The notes below the pieces were generated by a model. It made no database searches and had not been told where the DNA came from. It saw only the letters and a list, made by a program, of their open reading frames with translations. Positions 1-10,984 of a stretch of 35,971 nucleotides of DNA are shown here, piece after piece (position 1 is the first letter of the stretch; each line of letters opens with the position of its first letter). Both the position numbers and the translations under genes were made by a program. This stretch comes from Chromera velia. Lineage: Eukaryota > Sar > Chromeraceae. Where the stretch lies: contig JAHBMJ010001823.1 of the NCBI GenBank assembly GCA_018398765.1, forward strand, positions 72,429 to 108,399, given 5' to 3'.

Positions 1-451
1 CTCCCCCCAGACATTTAGTTCGCACAGGGAGTGGCCTCTCCCCATTCATCTCTTCGGGTCCGTTCTCAACGGAACAACAAGTCGGGTCTGACCTCTCGAT
101 GAAGCGACGGCGTACTTCATCGTCAAGCGTGCAGAGAGAGGCAATGAGGGCCTACATCTCTGTGGTGACAGACTCTCTCTCTCCTTCAACCACTTGGGGG
201 CTCTGTTGGCCTTCTACTTCTACTTCTTTTGCTTCCGCTGCGCTGACTGAAGCGAAAATACCGACGGAAGCAATGGGGGCAGACACATGCGTCTCGTGGT
301 GAGTACAATCGGAACCATCTGGTGACGCAAAACCAGACTCCTCCTCACCCATGGTCGAATCTCGACCCAACTCACTCTTCAGGGGTACAGGGGTCAAAGG
401 GGACTCTTCCTGACCAGGCTCCCTCTCTGGATCAACCGTCGCTGCAGACAT
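1..451 (-). pseudogene. Unidentified coding-like frame with in-frame amber, runs off left edge
   Basis: On the minus strand an ATG at 451 opens a frame of 99 codons rich in Glu, Ser and Pro, ending in TAG at 152-154. The same frame then stays open to the window edge, about 50 more codons, including a charged stretch DDEVRRRFIERSD. A frame open on both sides of one stop suggests a nonsense-mutated or transposon-derived ORF, or a gene whose splicing I could not resolve. The one GT-AG pair tried across the stop (41 nt) moves into a frame that closes quickly. Upstream of the ATG the frame closes at a TAG about eight codons away, so the ATG could be a real start. I recognise no domain. The composition would suit the disordered linker of a retroelement polyprotein, but that is a guess. 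Confidence 0.35.
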
Positions 452-1430
452 GGCAGCCTGGCGTTGATTCTATTGCGTAATTGAAAATCGCCGCCCACGT
501 CTTGTCTTTCTCTTCTTTCTTCCTTTCTCTTCATTCACCCCCTCTATGCCTGCCAGTTTTTCTCCTGAAGGCAGAGGATGAAGTCTCTCCAAAAGTTAGG
601 CCACAGCCCCTTCGGAATCCTCCTCGGCTCTGTTATGCTCCAACAGTGTTGTTCCAGAGAAACACTAAGTCTCTCCAGATATCTCCGACAGAATTTTCTT
701 AACGATGAGAAGCACGATCTTGAGGAGGCCCGCCACGTTTCCTTTTTCTTTCCCTTTTCTCCTCATCATCTCAACAGAAAGAAAGCACGTCTGCACACAC
801 TTGACTGAAGGTGCGTTACACGTACTGAAGATGGTTCAAATAAGGGACGCAAGTCCCACTCTCGAACTCTACCTCCCTCCCTGGATCGATTTAAGGCTTT
901 GCTTCCATGTAGGGAAGCTAGGCTCCTACCGTCCTAAGAGATCTCCTCTTAGTTCATATAGGGTAAGTACTGTCATACATGAGTCTTCACTTCTACTCTG
1001 CTTTCCCTACAAAGACTGCTACTTCTGCATAAAGCTTTACTTCCGCATGCATGCTTTCTAATCATTAATACATGTTCTCCACTACGCTCGTAATGCGCGC
1101 ACTGCATGGATTCCTGACTGGGGCGCCCATCACAATGCTACGCTTTAGACTGGACTGGAAATTGACATCTAGATTGATATCATAATGAAGTTGTTGACTT
1201 TATCTATATAAAGTTAGCAGTTGGGCTACGAGGCAGGATGACTGTCACGAATTAAATGTAATTAAAGGGAATGTAAACACGAACATTAAATTTTTCAAGT
1301 GAGTTGAACTGCTGTCAGTCTGTTGAAGTGACTGTGCTAGACTGTGCAATCTAGTGTGCAATGCAATTATAAGCATGCAATTCCTGCAATGGCTATCAAT
1401 GGTTGATGCACTCATTGCACTGTGTACTGG
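452..1430. other. Intergenic, no convincing gene
   Basis: Several short open frames exist on the plus strand, but they lack domain-like composition, start at non-ATG codons or overlap each other. The right part (about 1040-1430) is AT-rich. It lies downstream of the oxygenase gene, so part of it should be that gene's 3' untranslated region. No RNA gene or repeat was recognised. Confidence 0.5.
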
Positions 1431-2507
1431 CTAAAAATTGCGCCACTTATTGTTTTTTGACCAAATGATCAAGTTGACCCTCTCGCCACTTGCAATGTCC
1501 TCAGCGCCATGCAACTGATTTCCCAAGTGAAGCAACCCCCTCCCAACCTCGTGCTGATACAGAAGAAGAGGCTGATCTCGGATGGAAGGAACCAGGGAAG
1601 TCCTGCCGAATCGCAAAAGCGCGCCTGTGAAGTCATGACCGAGGCACACGTTCAGGGTGACCTCGCTGTCATCCTTGTGCATCCCCAAACCCTTGTCTCC
1701 TTCAGCGCAGTACTGTACAATGAATGAGTGGTGATCGTGGAGGTACTCGCCTTCCTCCGGGTACAGACATCTCGAGAGGGGCAGAATGAATCTTCGCTGG
1801 AAATCCGAAAGCACGTCTTTCATCCCGATGTCATTCAGAATCACCCCGAAGTTGTTCATCGTGTTCGGTTTTCTGTAAGAAATCGAAAGTTTCTCTGCAA
1901 CTTCTTGGAAATTCTGGATTTCCTCATTGATCATTGACATGAACTGAGGATGGAAACAGGGGAACGAGTACACGTTCCGCATCTCCACCTTCATGTCCCA
2001 TTCTGAAAGAGGCAGCCCCTCAAGAAAATGGGGCATCGACCCGGCGGACCCTGAATGAGAGAAGAGAGGCTCTGTGAAGGAAGAATCGCTAGTCTCTTGC
2101 TTGCCCCTGAAGTGTTCAACTAAGGAGAGGAAACGAGGGTCCGCCCATTCCTCCCTAAACTCCTTCCCAAAAAGAGACGGATGCATTCGGTGGGCTGCAT
2201 ACGCAGACGCGGGGGCGGTTGCGGAGATCGGCCGGACATCCTCAGTCTGATCTACCTGAGGTCCCGCTCCAGCCATCAACAAGCACCCTGATCGCTCGCT
2301 CCGTCCCTGAAATCCTGCATGGTGTTTGTGAAATAGCCAGCTGGAAGTACGCTGTGGCCATGAGACACTTCTCTGTCCAGGAGCCTCGCGCTCTTTTTGC
2401 AAACGCGTGCTTCCTTCGTACCACCTCAAACGAACAGAGAAGCCACGACAGAGCTGCGCAGCCACGGCTAAGATCATGCACACGAGAAGCAAGAGTCTGT
2501 CTTCCAT
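1431..2507 (-). CDS. OGFOD2: OGFOD2-type 2-oxoglutarate/Fe(II)-dependent oxygenase
   Basis: This single-exon gene encodes a 358-residue protein. The frame extends 22 codons further upstream to a TTG, but the first ATG at 2507 gives a clean start. Residues 1-22 (MEDRLLLLVCMILAVAAQL) look like a signal peptide or anchor. The C-terminal half matches the OGFOD2 family: a PNTMNNFGVIL block at about 214-224, the HxD iron ligands in MHKDDSEVTLNV (H277, D279), the distal histidine in QLHGAEDIASGERVNLIIW (H333), and the 2-oxoglutarate-binding arginine R343. All catalytic residues are present, so activity is expected: hydroxylation coupled to decarboxylation of 2-oxoglutarate. The substrate of this family is not established. 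The signal-like N-terminus suggests entry to the secretory system or, in an alga, possibly the plastid; that is inference. The stop codon is TAG. The gene is transcribed away from the coiled-coil gene at 3421. Confidence 0.85.
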   Translation of the reverse strand: MEDRLLLLVCMILAVAAQLCRGFSVRLRWYEGSTRLQKEREAPGQRSVSWPQRTSSWLFHKHHAGFQGRSERSGCLLMAGAGPQVDQTEDVRPISATAPASAYAAHRMHPSLFGKEFREEWADPRFLSLVEHFRGKQETSDSSFTEPLFSHSGSAGSMPHFLEGLPLSEWDMKVEMRNVYSFPCFHPQFMSMINEEIQNFQEVAEKLSISYRKPNTMNNFGVILNDIGMKDVLSDFQRRFILPLSRCLYPEEGEYLHDHHSFIVQYCAEGDKGLGMHKDDSEVTLNVCLGHDFTGALLRFGRTSLVPSIRDQPLLLYQHEVGRGLLHLGNQLHGAEDIASGERVNLIIWSKNNKWRNF

Positions 2508-3420
2508 GATGGAACGCACGTCGAGAACAGCTCTTTGAGAATTGACAGTAACCGAACAACAATTCACGGACAAGAGCTTGTGGTCAAGCAGAGAGCAATG
2601 CTTTCAGGTGATGAAGATTCAATGGCAGCCGGTTCACCAAGCATGCGAGACAAGATTTCAATGGACCGATTGCGACTACAACAACTAGTTAGGATCCCAA
2701 TCTCAGCAGAACAGGATCATGTGAAGGAGGCATGTGAAACACGTCATTTCGCTTCGAACGTTCTGAATCGCATGTCCCCGAGTCACTGCCTGATTCAGCA
2801 GCCTGAATGATGTCATTGCTGTGAGAAAACTTCTGTCCAAGTTCGCCTTTTGAAAGCTGTTGCACGCGTAGACGGCCCGATGACGGCCCGCGTCCTCGCG
2901 CGCGGTCCGCGCCAGGACAATTCTGCGCATGCGCGCAAAGCGAGCGTTTGACCCTATTTTCATGCATTTTCTATAGCTTTAATTCATCTGAATGCATGTT
3001 ACTATATATATATATATATATATACGTCAGCTAGACTGTCAGATCGAGTCTGATCGACTCGATCGAGCTATAGCTATAGCTATACGTACGTGCAGCAGTT
3101 GTCGTTGTAAGATCGAGTGTGGGGACAAGCCGCTGCATGATCCTCTCCATAGGCATTCATGTCCGCGCACTGAGGATCTGGCTGTGCAGAAGTGCGTCTG
3201 TTATGACTCAGTGAGACCTCAAGAGGGACAGACAACGCGTCCATGGTTTTGCGGCAAGACAACATGAACAGGACTTTACGTTAATCAATCCGACCTGTTC
3301 ATTGGTTTTCCTTACCTCGCTCTTAGACGCGTATAGCCCTGGTAGAAGTGCGAACCTTGCTTCAGATCTCTGCGTGTGCCAGAGAGTCTCGCTTCTTTAC
3401 CTCCACTCATATCCACGAGG
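2508..3420. promoter_or_regulatory. Divergent intergenic region between oxygenase and coiled-coil gene
   Basis: About 910 bp separate the two divergent start codons, so both 5' untranslated regions and promoters should lie here. A (TA)n tract sits at about 3003-3024, followed by overlapping palindromic motifs (GATCGAGTCTGATCGACTCGATC and repeated CTATAG, 3043-3083). I see no reliable core promoter element. The small ORFs here have no protein-like character. Confidence 0.4.
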
Positions 3421-5964
3421 ATGCTCCAAGTCCACACTTATTCCATCACCAGAGGGGAGAAGGTGAAGAGGGAGGAACCTCTTGCCCTCACAGCGGGCCC
3501 AGCAGGTTCTCAGAGCGTGGGTAATTTCTTCATCACCCAAGCCTTCAAAGTATCGTATAGAGAGAAGTTTTCGAAGGTCCAAAATGACAAGTTGTCCGCC
3601 ATGCGGGCTCTTCTTGCAACTGTGCAAGGAGAGTCTGAAGCAAGCCGTCTGTTGAAAAAAGAACGTGAAAATTCGGACGTGTGTGACCAACTGGAGAAAA
3701 CCCGAGTGGAAACGAGGCAGCGCCTTGATCAGTTGAAGGACAAAAAAGTTGCGTTCGAGAAACGGCAAGACGATTTGAAAAAAGTCGTTGCAGAGAATGA
3801 GAGCTTCATCCGAGACACTGACCGGAAGATTGAGCATGCTACGATCAGAGTCAAGGTTGAGACAGAGGAGTGCAGGAGGAAAGACAGGGACATTCTCAGG
3901 TTAGAGAAACATCTAGAAGAGCTCACACACGAAGCAGCCGCCCTCCAGAAGGAACTCTCCACCTGTGCCCCCCACAAAGCGTTTCTCTTCCAAGCCGTCC
4001 GAGAGAACGAGACAGAATTTGACGGTGATGTCGACTACCTCCTCTCTAGAATGAAAAATCTGGAGGTTAACAACGTGAAGCTCCACCAAGCCCTGACGGA
4101 CATTCTTCAAAAACTTGAGATGAAGAAGAAGGAGGTGCAGGAATGTCTGCAGTCAATAGAGAACAACAGACTGATCATGCGCTCCGAATCCCACGCAAAG
4201 CAAGCAGAGTTGGAGAGGACGAAAGAACAAGCCAGGTCCCTTCAGCAGAAGGTGGGTCATGAAAGATGGTGCAGTGTTGAAGTTTGGTGTGTTGCGAATT
4301 TTTTGTTTGTTTAATCTATTTTTCAGGATTATGTACACGTGAAGACGTATTGCTGCCCAACAATGCGTCAATCCGATCATGTGCTTGTATGGAGATTAAG
4401 ATTCAAGGAATTTATCAAACCAACCACCAAGTCCCTTCTCTGCCGTGTCACAAAACTAATTTCGTTGTTGACGGACCGTTGTTGCCTGGCTGTTTTAACT
4501 GCCTGTCTTGCGAGGGGATTTGTCCTTCTTTCTCTCCAGTATCACTGACCTGTTTCGTTTCCAACACGAGGGTGCCGGAATTTTGTATGTTTTTTTCTTC
4601 AGCCGTCCGTCTCTGTGTCTGTGTTTCTGTCTGTCTATTTGTCTGCCTGTCTGCGTTTCTTTCGGTCAGTGAGTCGGCGGATCTGCCGGTGAATCTATCG
4701 ACAAGTCTTTCAGTCGGTTTGCATTTTAGTATACGGGCATTCCTCTGTGTGTGTCTGTTTGTGAATGCCTTTGCATGGATATGTGTGCAGCACGAGATCG
4801 AAGTTCTGGACACGACAATGAAGGAGATGCTCCAAAGCTCCGTCTCTCTCGCTATTGATGACCTCTTTAGCCGGTCGGTCGTTTGCGTATTTCTTTCCCG
4901 CAGGGTCGAAAGTCTGTGTCGGACTCGAATAAAAACGACGTAGTGCAATGACTGCGGCAATGCTGCAGGAAGAAATAGAGAGCACGTGCCGCATTTTCCT
5001 CTGTTGTTCTTAGGATTGGTTTTTGTACAATCCTTCTGTCGTCTTTATGACTTGGTCTTCTCTTTCTCCTTACAAACTGTTGTGCCATGCATTTTCTTAT
5101 GCCGTGTATTTAGGACAGTCTGTGTGCACTTCTTCCTCTGAAAGAGCAACAATTTTCGCAAGCAGGAAGTGTACGTGCATTTATCACTTTGCACATGTCT
5201 GTGTGTTTGGGTATATGTTTGCGATGCCCACATCTTTCTGCAGGGTCTTGAAGACCTACTCCCTCAAGGGGGCCTCCTCGAAGAACGGAGTGGGGGCCTC
5301 TGCAACCTTGGGGGGTGTTGGGGTGGGGGGGGGAACCTCGAGTGTAGGGGGATTGGGCTCTCAGGCTCCTGCAGGGTCTCCTCGGGGAGACGCGGCGATG
5401 AGTGAGGAGAAGAGCCTGAAGGTGATGGAGCAGTTGACCTCAGGCAGCAGGTCTGCCAGAGAGCTGAAGTTGTTGCTGATCAGTGAGAGGCTCAGAGAGC
5501 TTTCAGACATTGATGCCAAAGCACGAGCAATCATGGAGAAGAGGGAGGCCGGGAAGGGACAGAGATCCCAAGTAGGGGACGAGGATGACGAAGACGAAGT
5601 GGTGGAATTCATCACTCGTGCTGCGTTGCATGAGAAATTGAGGGGGGAGAAGGGAAGCCGAGACAGAGAGCGCACTCGCACGCGTACCGTCGGGGGAGCC
5701 CCCGGTACTCTGGGCTCTCCCGAGACCTCTGCTGTCCGTCTGACCTCTGCATCCTCCAGCAGGGAAAAGAACGTAAACGCTCCCTTCGGACACCACACAG
5801 TGGCTGTCGGGCAAGGGGCCGCAGCTCTCGGGGGCTCTCAGGTCTCCTACCAGAAAGGGAAGGGGACTCCCACTGGGGAGAGGGGGGGGATAGCTCTGAA
5901 GGAGAAGGCAAAACACCTGCGGACTGCACAACCAATGAAAGCTGGAGACAGTCGTTTGAAGTGA
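3421..5964 (+). CDS. DUF4200 coiled-coil protein, CFAP73/CCDC42-like, four exons
   Basis: Predicted exons are 3421-4251, 4791-4841, 4969-4985 and 5244-5964, giving 539 residues. Phases agree at every join (0, 0, 2). Exon 1 starts at the first ATG; the frame reaches back 15 codons to a GTG only. Residues from about 40 to 290 are almost continuous heptad-rich coiled coil (for example EKRQDDLKKVVAENESF), with the layout of the DUF4200 domain found in CFAP73, CFAP100 and CCDC42. In Chlamydomonas, CFAP73 and CFAP100 form the MIA complex that regulates axonemal inner-arm dynein. The last exon adds a Gly/Ser-rich linker, a helical stretch (KSLKVMEQLTSGSRSAREL), an acidic DEDDEDE patch and a basic disordered tail, which is unusual for this family. 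The third exon is a 17-nt micro-exon. Intron 1 holds a long pyrimidine-rich GTCTGTCTGTCT-type stretch. Exon 1 and the last exon are secure; the two small middle exons are inferred. Confidence 0.75.
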
Positions 5965-7040
5965 CTTATACACTGACTTTTTGAATATGACTCCATTTCA
6001 GCGAATATTTTATAGACTATGCTAAAATCATCTAAAATCTATGTGCACTATGTATATATCCTGATCACATCCAGATACAGCCGTATGCCAGCCTAGATGC
6101 TAGCGAGTACGGTACAAGTTTCATACGCTGTACTATACTACTAGTACAAATTTAAATAGAGCCGCAAAATCTACAGTGATTCTGACTGTATAAGACCTGT
6201 TTAGGATTTGTACTCTAATTTAGATTCTAATTTAATTATATTTGATCGATATTATGATAATAATTATTATTACAAATTTGTTGAAATTAATTAGTCGTTA
6301 AAGAGCAAAAGAATACGTGCAGCATAAAGTGCTATTATTAGCAGCATAATTAGCTATTATACTTTGATAGTCAGATTGGTAGTGCTTGATTGTAGGTATC
6401 TGAGTAGGTATACTTTTAAACTCGATCAATTTAAAAAGGCATGTAGACAGATTTTCTTAAGACTTAAGACTCAGATTATGAGTTAGATATAGGTTATAAT
6501 TAAGATATTAAAAAGTATAAAATACTAGATAAAACAAAGTTTTTTATATAGAGTATTACGGTGACTGTGATTTAAAATTAAAAATCTTTTTATAGAAATA
6601 GACTTTGGTAAAAAGAAAAAAAACTTTTAGAGAAGATCACTTTTTTAAAACTTAATTTTTCTATATTTTTAAACCTTAAATTTAAAATAACATTCAACAA
6701 TTATTAATTAGTCAATGCATTAATAACTGAAGAGAACTAGAATGGTCCAGTTAAAGACATCAGTCTAGTCACTTACACAGTTCTCTATACAAGAATAATA
6801 ATACAAGATGTTTGTCCGGCTTCTGCTCTCATCGATTGAGAGTTGTTCCATCGAATCACCCTGAGTATTTTACTCAGCAATTTCACAACATGGATTGACG
6901 CATGCATTTTCTCCGTCTCCGTAATATCTCAAGCCGCGCCGCACCGATAAGCAACGCCGCGGCTTGGGACCGGCCGAGTCGGGCCGACCAATGCACGCCC
7001 GCCTCCTCTCTATAAGTGGCTGATTACATGCATTCCTTTC
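5965..7040. other. AT-rich intergenic spacer
   Basis: About 1.1 kb follows the coiled-coil gene. From about 5990 to 6830 it is strongly AT-rich (runs such as TTTAAAATTAAAAATC), with stops in all frames. From about 6880 the composition turns GC-rich again up to the poly(T) tract at 7041. I see no gene or RNA gene. Confidence 0.55.
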
Positions 7041-7058
7041 TTTTTTTTTTTTTTTTTT
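7041..7058 (-). repeat. Poly(A) tract (T18 on plus) fused to the RT stop codon
   Basis: Eighteen T on the plus strand read on the minus strand as A18. The TAA stop of the reverse transcriptase frame (7057-7059) supplies its first two A. No 3' untranslated sequence lies between the stop codon and the A run. That looks like the tail of a reverse-transcribed, polyadenylated RNA; slippage of an A-rich stretch is the alternative. Confidence 0.6.
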
Positions 7059-8481
7059 ACAAGACAATCAGAGATGGGGTCGACTTGACAGAAGGAGAGG
7101 AGTGAGAAGTGAAAAAAGGGAGTAAAAGCTCAATGGACATTGGTTTTGTCAAGGGGTTAGCCACGTTGGAATGGGAAGGGACGAATGAAAGGCGGATAGA
7201 AGCTTTATCCAGCGTATCACGGAGGGAAAAGGTGTGCAAGACGAGTGTGCAGGGCGATTTTTCGATGATGCAGAGCTGAAGTGACTCTATGACGGATTGG
7301 AGGGCACGCTTGGTTGGATGGGGCATCTCATTGGAAACTAGCTTCAGCAAGTTATTGGAGTCTACTCCCACTTCAGCCCTGACTCCCGCTTTCTAGACGC
7401 ACCTCAAGACAGGCAAGAGACACTCTAAGAAATCAACAAAGTCATGAGCAGCGTAGAGTTCAGCTCGGATGGAAGACCGGGCGACTCGCTTTTGGGAAAA
7501 TGCCCGCCAGTGTAGGATGGCAGACTTCAAAGTGAAGAGCCACCCAGACTATGGATGCACATTTCCGGCAGACCCCAATGCGGCATCGCTCCATGACTTA
7601 GTGAAGAGGGGGGATGATGTGGAAGGGACGTCAGAGCGAGAGATACGGAGGATGCGGGAGGTGGCGGTGCGTCGGGCATAACGGAGAAGGGAAAGGAGAT
7701 AATCAGCGTCGGCGTGAGTGGGAGCAGAGGAATGACGGCTTAGTTGATTGTACCCTTGTGATAAGTCGGGGCGAGTATCTCGTGCAACCCACAAAAGACA
7801 CCCCAACCTTTCATGAAAGGCTTTTCCTTCCTGGGCTGTTAAGAGACGGAGTGGTTCAGAGGGAAGCTCGCGAGATGATGGGAGGAGGAGGAACAAATCA
7901 GGAGGAGGAGTGGGGACAGAAGAGGGATTGGAAGCAGAAGAATCTACAGGATCCCCCATACCCTCAAGAAGGGGGAGAGATAGGAGGTACTCGGTTTGGT
8001 GGATATGCACGGAGTCCCGTGATACATTGAAATCCACCCCTGCCCAGCGGAGGGTTCCGTTCTTGGGTTTGGTGATCTTCATCTGGTAACCTCCTTTGGC
8101 TATAATCTTGCATGCTAGCTGAACTGCAGACCGACCAATAGGCAGGATGGCAAAGTCATCAACAAACGCGGGAAGGATACTAAGGAGACGGGAAGTGGGG
8201 GCCTCAGGCTTACCCGTCCATTTCCACCACATTCTTCGAACAGAGGAAGGCACCCACCCTGCTGCTGCGAGCGTCTTGTTGCGAGAGCGGTCCCACAAAT
8301 TTCCAGAGTCGCGAAGCCCGTAAAACGCACGGTTAAGGAGCCACAGGAACTTCCCATGGTTTGGGTGATCTTTCGGGAGATGTACATAGAGGGAATCGGA
8401 ACGGAGAGCCGTGAGGTACGCTGTTTTCACATCGGCCACAACGATTTCACGGGGGTCAAAGTCGGAGTGAGCAAAGGCCAT
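7057..8481 (-). pseudogene. Copia-type reverse transcriptase/RNase H fragment, two amber codons
   Basis: One minus-strand frame runs from 8481 to the TAA at 7057-7059, with only two internal stops, TAG at 7549-7551 and at 7394-7396. It starts inside the copia reverse transcriptase (RVT_2) domain: ADVKTAYL near the beginning, LNRAFYGLRDSGNLW, then the catalytic FVDD (usual YVDD) in PAFVDDFAIL. The linker ends in FHERLGCLLWVARDTRPDL. RNase H follows across the first amber (SGWLFTLKSAILHW, SSIRAELYAAHDF) and ends with FVPSHSNVANPLTKPM, the normal C-terminus of copia polyproteins. Gag, protease, integrase and the start of the RT are missing; the 5' end abuts an LTR at 8484. With two stops and a truncation it cannot make a working polyprotein. 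Confidence 0.85.
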
Positions 8482-8483
8482 GG

Positions 8484-9060
8484 TGTTCCGTGCTTTTCCG
8501 GACTCAGTAGGTCAGGCGAAGCCGAAACGGAAGAATAGAACTAGAATTGGAGTTGAATATATCTTTTAATTATTCACTCAGTATTATTGAAGTCAGTGAA
8601 GGTCAGTTCAGATCGTTTTAAGTCAATTCTTCCAGAAGGTAAGTCAACTTGATTTAGGATTCAATTCTGTTACTCCGAGGTCAAGTTTTTAATCGATTCT
8701 TTCTTTTCTTTTTTTCTAAAGTTGCATTTTATACTTGTTTCCTGCAAAGATTGCCAATTGTGAAAATGTATTAATTGTGTAAGTGTATCATGTTTGACAG
8801 ACTTTCATTTTTGAAAATGTATCAAGTTTGACATACTTTGCCTTAACCGATATAGAACCGATTAATCGGCTTCTTGTGAAAGTTAGGTAAAAGAGATGGA
8901 GGTGGGAATCGAACCCAAGACCTTCCGCTTCTCAGTCTGCCACCTGGCAGTGCTCACATTTCATCCATTGTGATTCTCCTCATGTCTGAAAAAGGACACA
9001 GACAGCAAAACGTCTCAGAATAATCAAAGACTTAAGTTGCGGTCTGAGTAGACCGTAACA
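8484..9060 (-). repeat. 3' LTR (left copy)
   Basis: It begins TGTTCCGTGC and ends GACCGTAACA on the plus strand. Near its right end is a perfect hairpin CGGTCT-GAGT-AGACCG (about 9040-9055). Differences from the right copy are mostly scattered single bases (for example TTTTCC versus CTCCTCC near the start). It directly abuts the 5'-truncated RT fragment at 8481. Confidence 0.75.
8898..8948 (-). repeat. tRNA-like box B module inside the left LTR
   Basis: Minus strand carries GGGTTCGATTCCC (8904-8916), a match to the RNA polymerase III box B/T-arm, and a TGGCAGACTGAG stretch resembling box A just upstream. AGGTGG (8900-8905) can pair with CCACCT (8940-8945), closing a shortened tRNA-like fold. 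It is too short and lacks a normal cloverleaf, so it is not a tRNA gene. It may be a tRNA-derived (SINE-like) insertion carried by the LTR. Confidence 0.4.
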
Positions 9061-9074
9061 CATGCCCCCTCCTC
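9061..9074 (-). other. Polypurine tract next to the 3' LTR
   Basis: On the minus strand GAGGAGGGGGCATG immediately precedes the LTR start TGTTACGG. This is the expected position of the plus-strand primer in a minus-oriented element. It supports the orientation deduced from the primer-binding site. Confidence 0.5.
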
Positions 9075-10886
9075 AATAAGGCGCTTCCATGCGCCTTTAA
9101 AACTACTATCGTTTCTTTTGCCTTCAAAGTACGACATAACATGTGCCCCTCTCTTACGAAGGCGGGTCCACGCGCCTTCAATTCTACAGAGTTGTACCGA
9201 GTTCTTGTTTGCCGCTCGGTAGGCTTAAAAAGGATCCACAGGTGTCTTCACTTTCCAGTCTGCTCGTCGACGAAGTTCCACGAAGTCCCGGCGCCTGAGG
9301 TTCTTGCTATCCTAATCTACGCGTTGACGCCTACTTAACTTTCCTTCATTTCACCAGCCAGCCATCAGCCAATCAAAGCAGCGCAAAAGCTTCCGAAAGA
9401 GACAAGAATAGATATTTCGCCTTTGTATGTAGTCACCATGACTGGGTGGTGTTTTGTGGATTCAGTGTTTCTCAACAATGTTCAAATTCTCACACACAGT
9501 CAGCAGCGGCCACTTCATTCCCAAGACCTTCCTTTAACTCAGTTTCTTTGCTTCTATTGCACTGATTCATCAGTGTATCCTCTAAACCTTTGTCTTGACC
9601 TCACCCTTTGAGGTGCGTTGCTTTGGAAGCTCGATCATTCGCTTCATGATCGGCGATCGTCTGCGTCCAATCCTTTCACCTTCTCACTTTCTGTCGAGAG
9701 GAACGGTGCGACCAGGGCTTACCGACCACGGAGAGAGCCCGGCCACGCAGTAGCAGTCACATTTGGTCACGCTTTTGATCATACTTCGTCTTTCAAAGGT
9801 CAGGCCTGCCGTTCCCTCGGGGGCATCAGATTGGCCCAGCACTGCGCCTTGTGCATCTTGCACATTTGATGGATCTCAACACCCCAGCTCGACTTCGAGA
9901 TCGAAAGATCCAGTCTTGTCAGCATCAGAAAGCGTCACAGTTCACACCAAAAAGAACTTATTCAGCTCTGCTCTCTCAGAGAGAAATCCCGACGACTTCA
10001 TTAAGCAACCAAGAGTGGTTGTTGGGCCGTGGCACACTTAGCCTTCTGCTGAATGCCCATACCTTTCGCATCGTCCGTTTCGGATGCAAGAGGTCAATCG
10101 CACCAAGGTGCCAACCACAGTGAATGGGTGTGTATTATGGCGGCCAGTCCATGCATACGATTAGTCTGTTTGTTTTTGTTTTTGTGTGCATACAGTTGTC
10201 TCGACTCTGGCATGTGCATCATCCCACCACATACTAAGTCTTACTTCACACACACCTTTTTTACCCAATCTTCCATTCCCCAACAAAAGGTTTCTTTATC
10301 AATACACAAGCAACTTATCCTGAGCCTTCTAAGGCTTGTTCCATTGTCGCCAGCTAGCAAGAGGTCCAAGCTCCAGCGAGGTCCAGAAGTTCCACAGTTC
10401 CGATCCAATAGTCGCTCCATCCGTTGTTTCAGATTGTAGAAAGGGCTGATTCTCAGAGGGATATCGACCCCCATAGAGGCGCTTATGCCTGTACGAGACT
10501 GCTATTATCTTCCTTAGAGGGTTTATGGGGAGGAATTTTATCTGCGAGTGCAGAGGTTGCTGTTCGTTCGATTCGGGAAAGAACTGCTGGCTTGACCAAA
10601 AAGGTCAGTCATTTTCGGTCACGCGGCGTCTCGTGATAATTTGGTTGCATGTGCCCCGGCATTCCACCGCGCGGCGGGGGAGGAGTCACGCGCCCGGGCC
10701 CAAGGAAGCAATTGACCCCGCGGTATTTGGATTCAGCGCGTGAAGGTCAGTCAATCATCTTTGGCGAGAGTCTTATATAACCTTTCCTCTTAATTCTGTA
10801 TTGTTTCACCAATGCCTGTCTCGGGAGCGCAAGCTCCACATGGTACTGAGGCTGGGATGGAAAAGAGAGAAACGAAGAAAAATGAA

Positions 10887-10984
10887 CAGCGCTTCGCGGT
10901 TTGCTCTGGTTTTGTTTGGGTGTCTTTCTCAAAGGACAGAAGAGGGAAGAAAACGAAAATTCAGCAGCGCTTCGCGGTTTGCTC
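10887..10984. repeat. Short direct repeat in the LTR element interior
   Basis: The 20-bp word CAGCGCTTCGCGGTTTGCTC occurs at 10887-10906 and again at 10965-10984. On the minus strand both copies read as similar peptides (KPRSA). No larger coding frame supports a gene. The rest of the interior (9075-11440) holds no gene I can support. Confidence 0.5.

Noticed and set aside
8898-8948. A tRNA gene
   Set aside because: Only the T-arm-like and closing stem parts are present; no cloverleaf of normal length can be drawn.
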